64,000 bases of DNA, from assembly GCA_034359265.1 (NCBI GenBank), contig CP136890.1:99287501-99351500 (forward strand), written 5' to 3'. Position numbers and translations under genes: made by a program. Within the stretch, counting starts at the first letter, position 1. Every line of letters begins with the position of its first letter. The notes beneath the pieces were generated by a model. That model searched no databases. It was given only the letters and a program-made list of their open reading frames with translations, and was not told the origin of the DNA. This DNA is from Canna indica (Eukaryota > Streptophyta > Magnoliopsida > Zingiberales > Cannaceae). Of this stretch, positions 60,709-64,000 are shown piece by piece.

Positions 60709-61360
60709 TACGTGAATTCTATAGAGCTTGGCACCATAGAAATTTTTTCTGTAATTCCATACTCTATAAATATTAGTCATGTGATGATGCGAAGGTTAAA
60801 TGGTTGTTCTATGAGAAGCAAGAATCAATGTCAAGGTCCTTTTATTTAATTTCATCGAGGAAAAACATTATCTTGCGCCTAGATAAGGTTGTATTGTTTT
60901 CAAGCTTCTTCAATGGGATTTTATTCTTGAAAATCAAATAAATTTTGTTGTCCTCACATAAATTTTAATTTTGTTAGTTTTGAGTGCAAGTATTATCGTC
61001 TGTTACCATTGGAATACCAGCTAAGCAGAGAACAAGACAGGAAACCCTCGGATGATTATTAAAACTAGCAGTCATCACTTTGCCAACCGAGTAGAATTCC
61101 TCGTAGATGGATTCATGCATATAACTACATCGTTGAAATTAAGATGCCAACTGAAATGATAACAATCCAAGACTTCAAATTACCCAAACTGATAGATACT
61201 ACAAGTACGAGTACCTGACATATACCGAAAGAAAGTCTGATGCAGCAGGAGAAAAAACGATCGCCTTAGAAAGAAATAAAAGAACTCCACCAAGAACAAA
61301 CAACTAAGTCGTCTCTAATATTGAAACTACATGAAAATGTAAAACCACTACAAGGAGCAC
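60709..61360. other. Spacer and 3' flank of actin gene
   Basis: Starts with the outer repeat word (to about 60770), then AT-rich DNA presumably including the actin 3' untranslated region near 61200-61360. No gene seen. Confidence 0.5.
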
Positions 61361-63202
<1,842 letters not shown>

Positions 63203-64000
63203 CGTTTATATTAAACCTGTCAGAAGTAGCAATTCCAAACTAGAAAAGCTGATTACTAATGTAATTAGATTGAGCAGTGAGATCAAAACAAATTGTCACT
63301 AGTGGGAAATAGATCCTTGACAATTAGTATTCAAATGCAGTAGTAAGGGAGGGAGCAGAACATACTTGAAAACATTTAAAATGAGGTAAAGAAGAAAACA
63401 GAAACAGGTGATAGGCAAATTGTTGTTTTAACATCTACCACATAAACCATCATACTTCTAAATCCAAAGTACATGAATTTTTTTAATAAACAAGAGTTTG
63501 TATATATGTGATACAAATAAGCATATTTGTATATCATTATTTCTTATGTCACACCAAATTGTTGGTCAGTTGGTCTTTCCTGTCCAGTATTGACAGCATA
63601 AATCTTCTCTTTTCATTGAATTATACAAAGGGTTACAACAGCGCATAACTGAAGCAATACCAAATGCCTTCATATGGTTATACTATATATTACTATTGGC
63701 ACATCTCACCAAATTAATAAGTAGTCCATGAAACGTGCTCAAGGCACACTAACCAAACCATCTTGATTGATTCTTCTCAGTTTATATGCTCAATATAAAC
63801 AGTATATTAAACTTCTCTAGCTTTTCTGACATTATCTTTTTTTCATGTAGTCTCCTTAGTATCCCACATGCTACGATGTCACAGTACATAAGAATGTGAC
63901 GACAGAACCCAAAACATCCAGAGGCCCACACTTTGTTAAAAATTTAGACATTTTTAATTCTGCGTATCATTTCCTAGGCATAAAATGTTTATCAAACAGA
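63203..64000 (-). other. Actin leader: short 5' UTR piece and leader intron
   Basis: On the minus strand CTGACAG precedes GTTTAATATAAACG and the ATG, so 63203-63216 is untranslated exon and the sequence to its right is a leader intron. I could not place the upstream leader exon with confidence; it may be beyond the window edge. The rest is AT-rich with no gene seen. Confidence 0.5.

Overview
The window is plant nuclear DNA. It holds AT-rich introns with canonical GT/AG borders, protein families specific to or typical of plants (an ATL-type RING-H2 ligase, a 377-residue plant actin, a vacuolar iron transporter-like protein, MAG2-interacting protein 2), retrotransposon and MITE debris, and a nuclear copy of part of the plastid gene matK. 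The single-exon genes are very GC-rich against AT-rich surroundings, and the LTR remnants look like those I associate with palms. I therefore favour a monocot, possibly a palm, but the species call is inference only.

Layout, left to right. 1-3044 (+): 3' end of a VIT/Ccc1-family membrane protein resembling the plant 'membrane protein of ER body', with a truncated LINE in its intron. 3045-4485: spacer with a TRIM-like retroelement. 4486-7446 (-): a four-exon gene for a plant BORCS8-like protein. 8800-27641 (-): a 27-exon, 19-kb gene for a HEAT repeat-containing protein 6 (HEATR6) homologue, with several MITE-like insertions in its introns. 27642-30298: spacer with a hAT-like GAGCTCGAG-rich repeat. 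30299-32688 (-): a ZUP1/UFSP-type C78 cysteine peptidase with a C2H2 finger, plus a probable leader exon near 33.6 kb. 33.7-39.5 kb: a gene-poor, AT-rich stretch full of fold-back and hAT-like repeats and a second TRIM-like element. 39563-40090 (+): intronless ATL-type RING-H2 E3 ligase. 41454-55838 (-): an 11-exon gene for the 2457-residue MIP2/NBAS homologue, the Sec39-domain subunit of the ER Dsl1/NRZ tether. 55.9-58.8 kb: a truncated Ty3/gypsy-like LTR with a nested hAT MITE, then another MITE. 59029-59751 (+): intronless vacuolar iron transporter homologue. 59.76-60.77 kb: fold-back repeat and plastid matK fragment. 61361-63202 (-): a complete four-exon actin gene.

The genes are independent housekeeping or regulatory genes; plants have no operons and I see no functional cluster. 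I rebuilt exon chains by hand: every junction used has GT/AG and preserves frame, and the totals (actin 377, C78 peptidase 429, BORCS8-like 262, HEATR6 1141, MIP2 2457 residues) agree with what I remember of the families. I do not see a clear undescribed biological system. The most unusual structures are the matK fragment sitting among fold-back repeats at 59.8-60.8 kb with a 57-bp duplication, the hAT-in-LTR nest at 56.3-57.4 kb, and a 167-bp tandem triplication inside a MIP2 intron.
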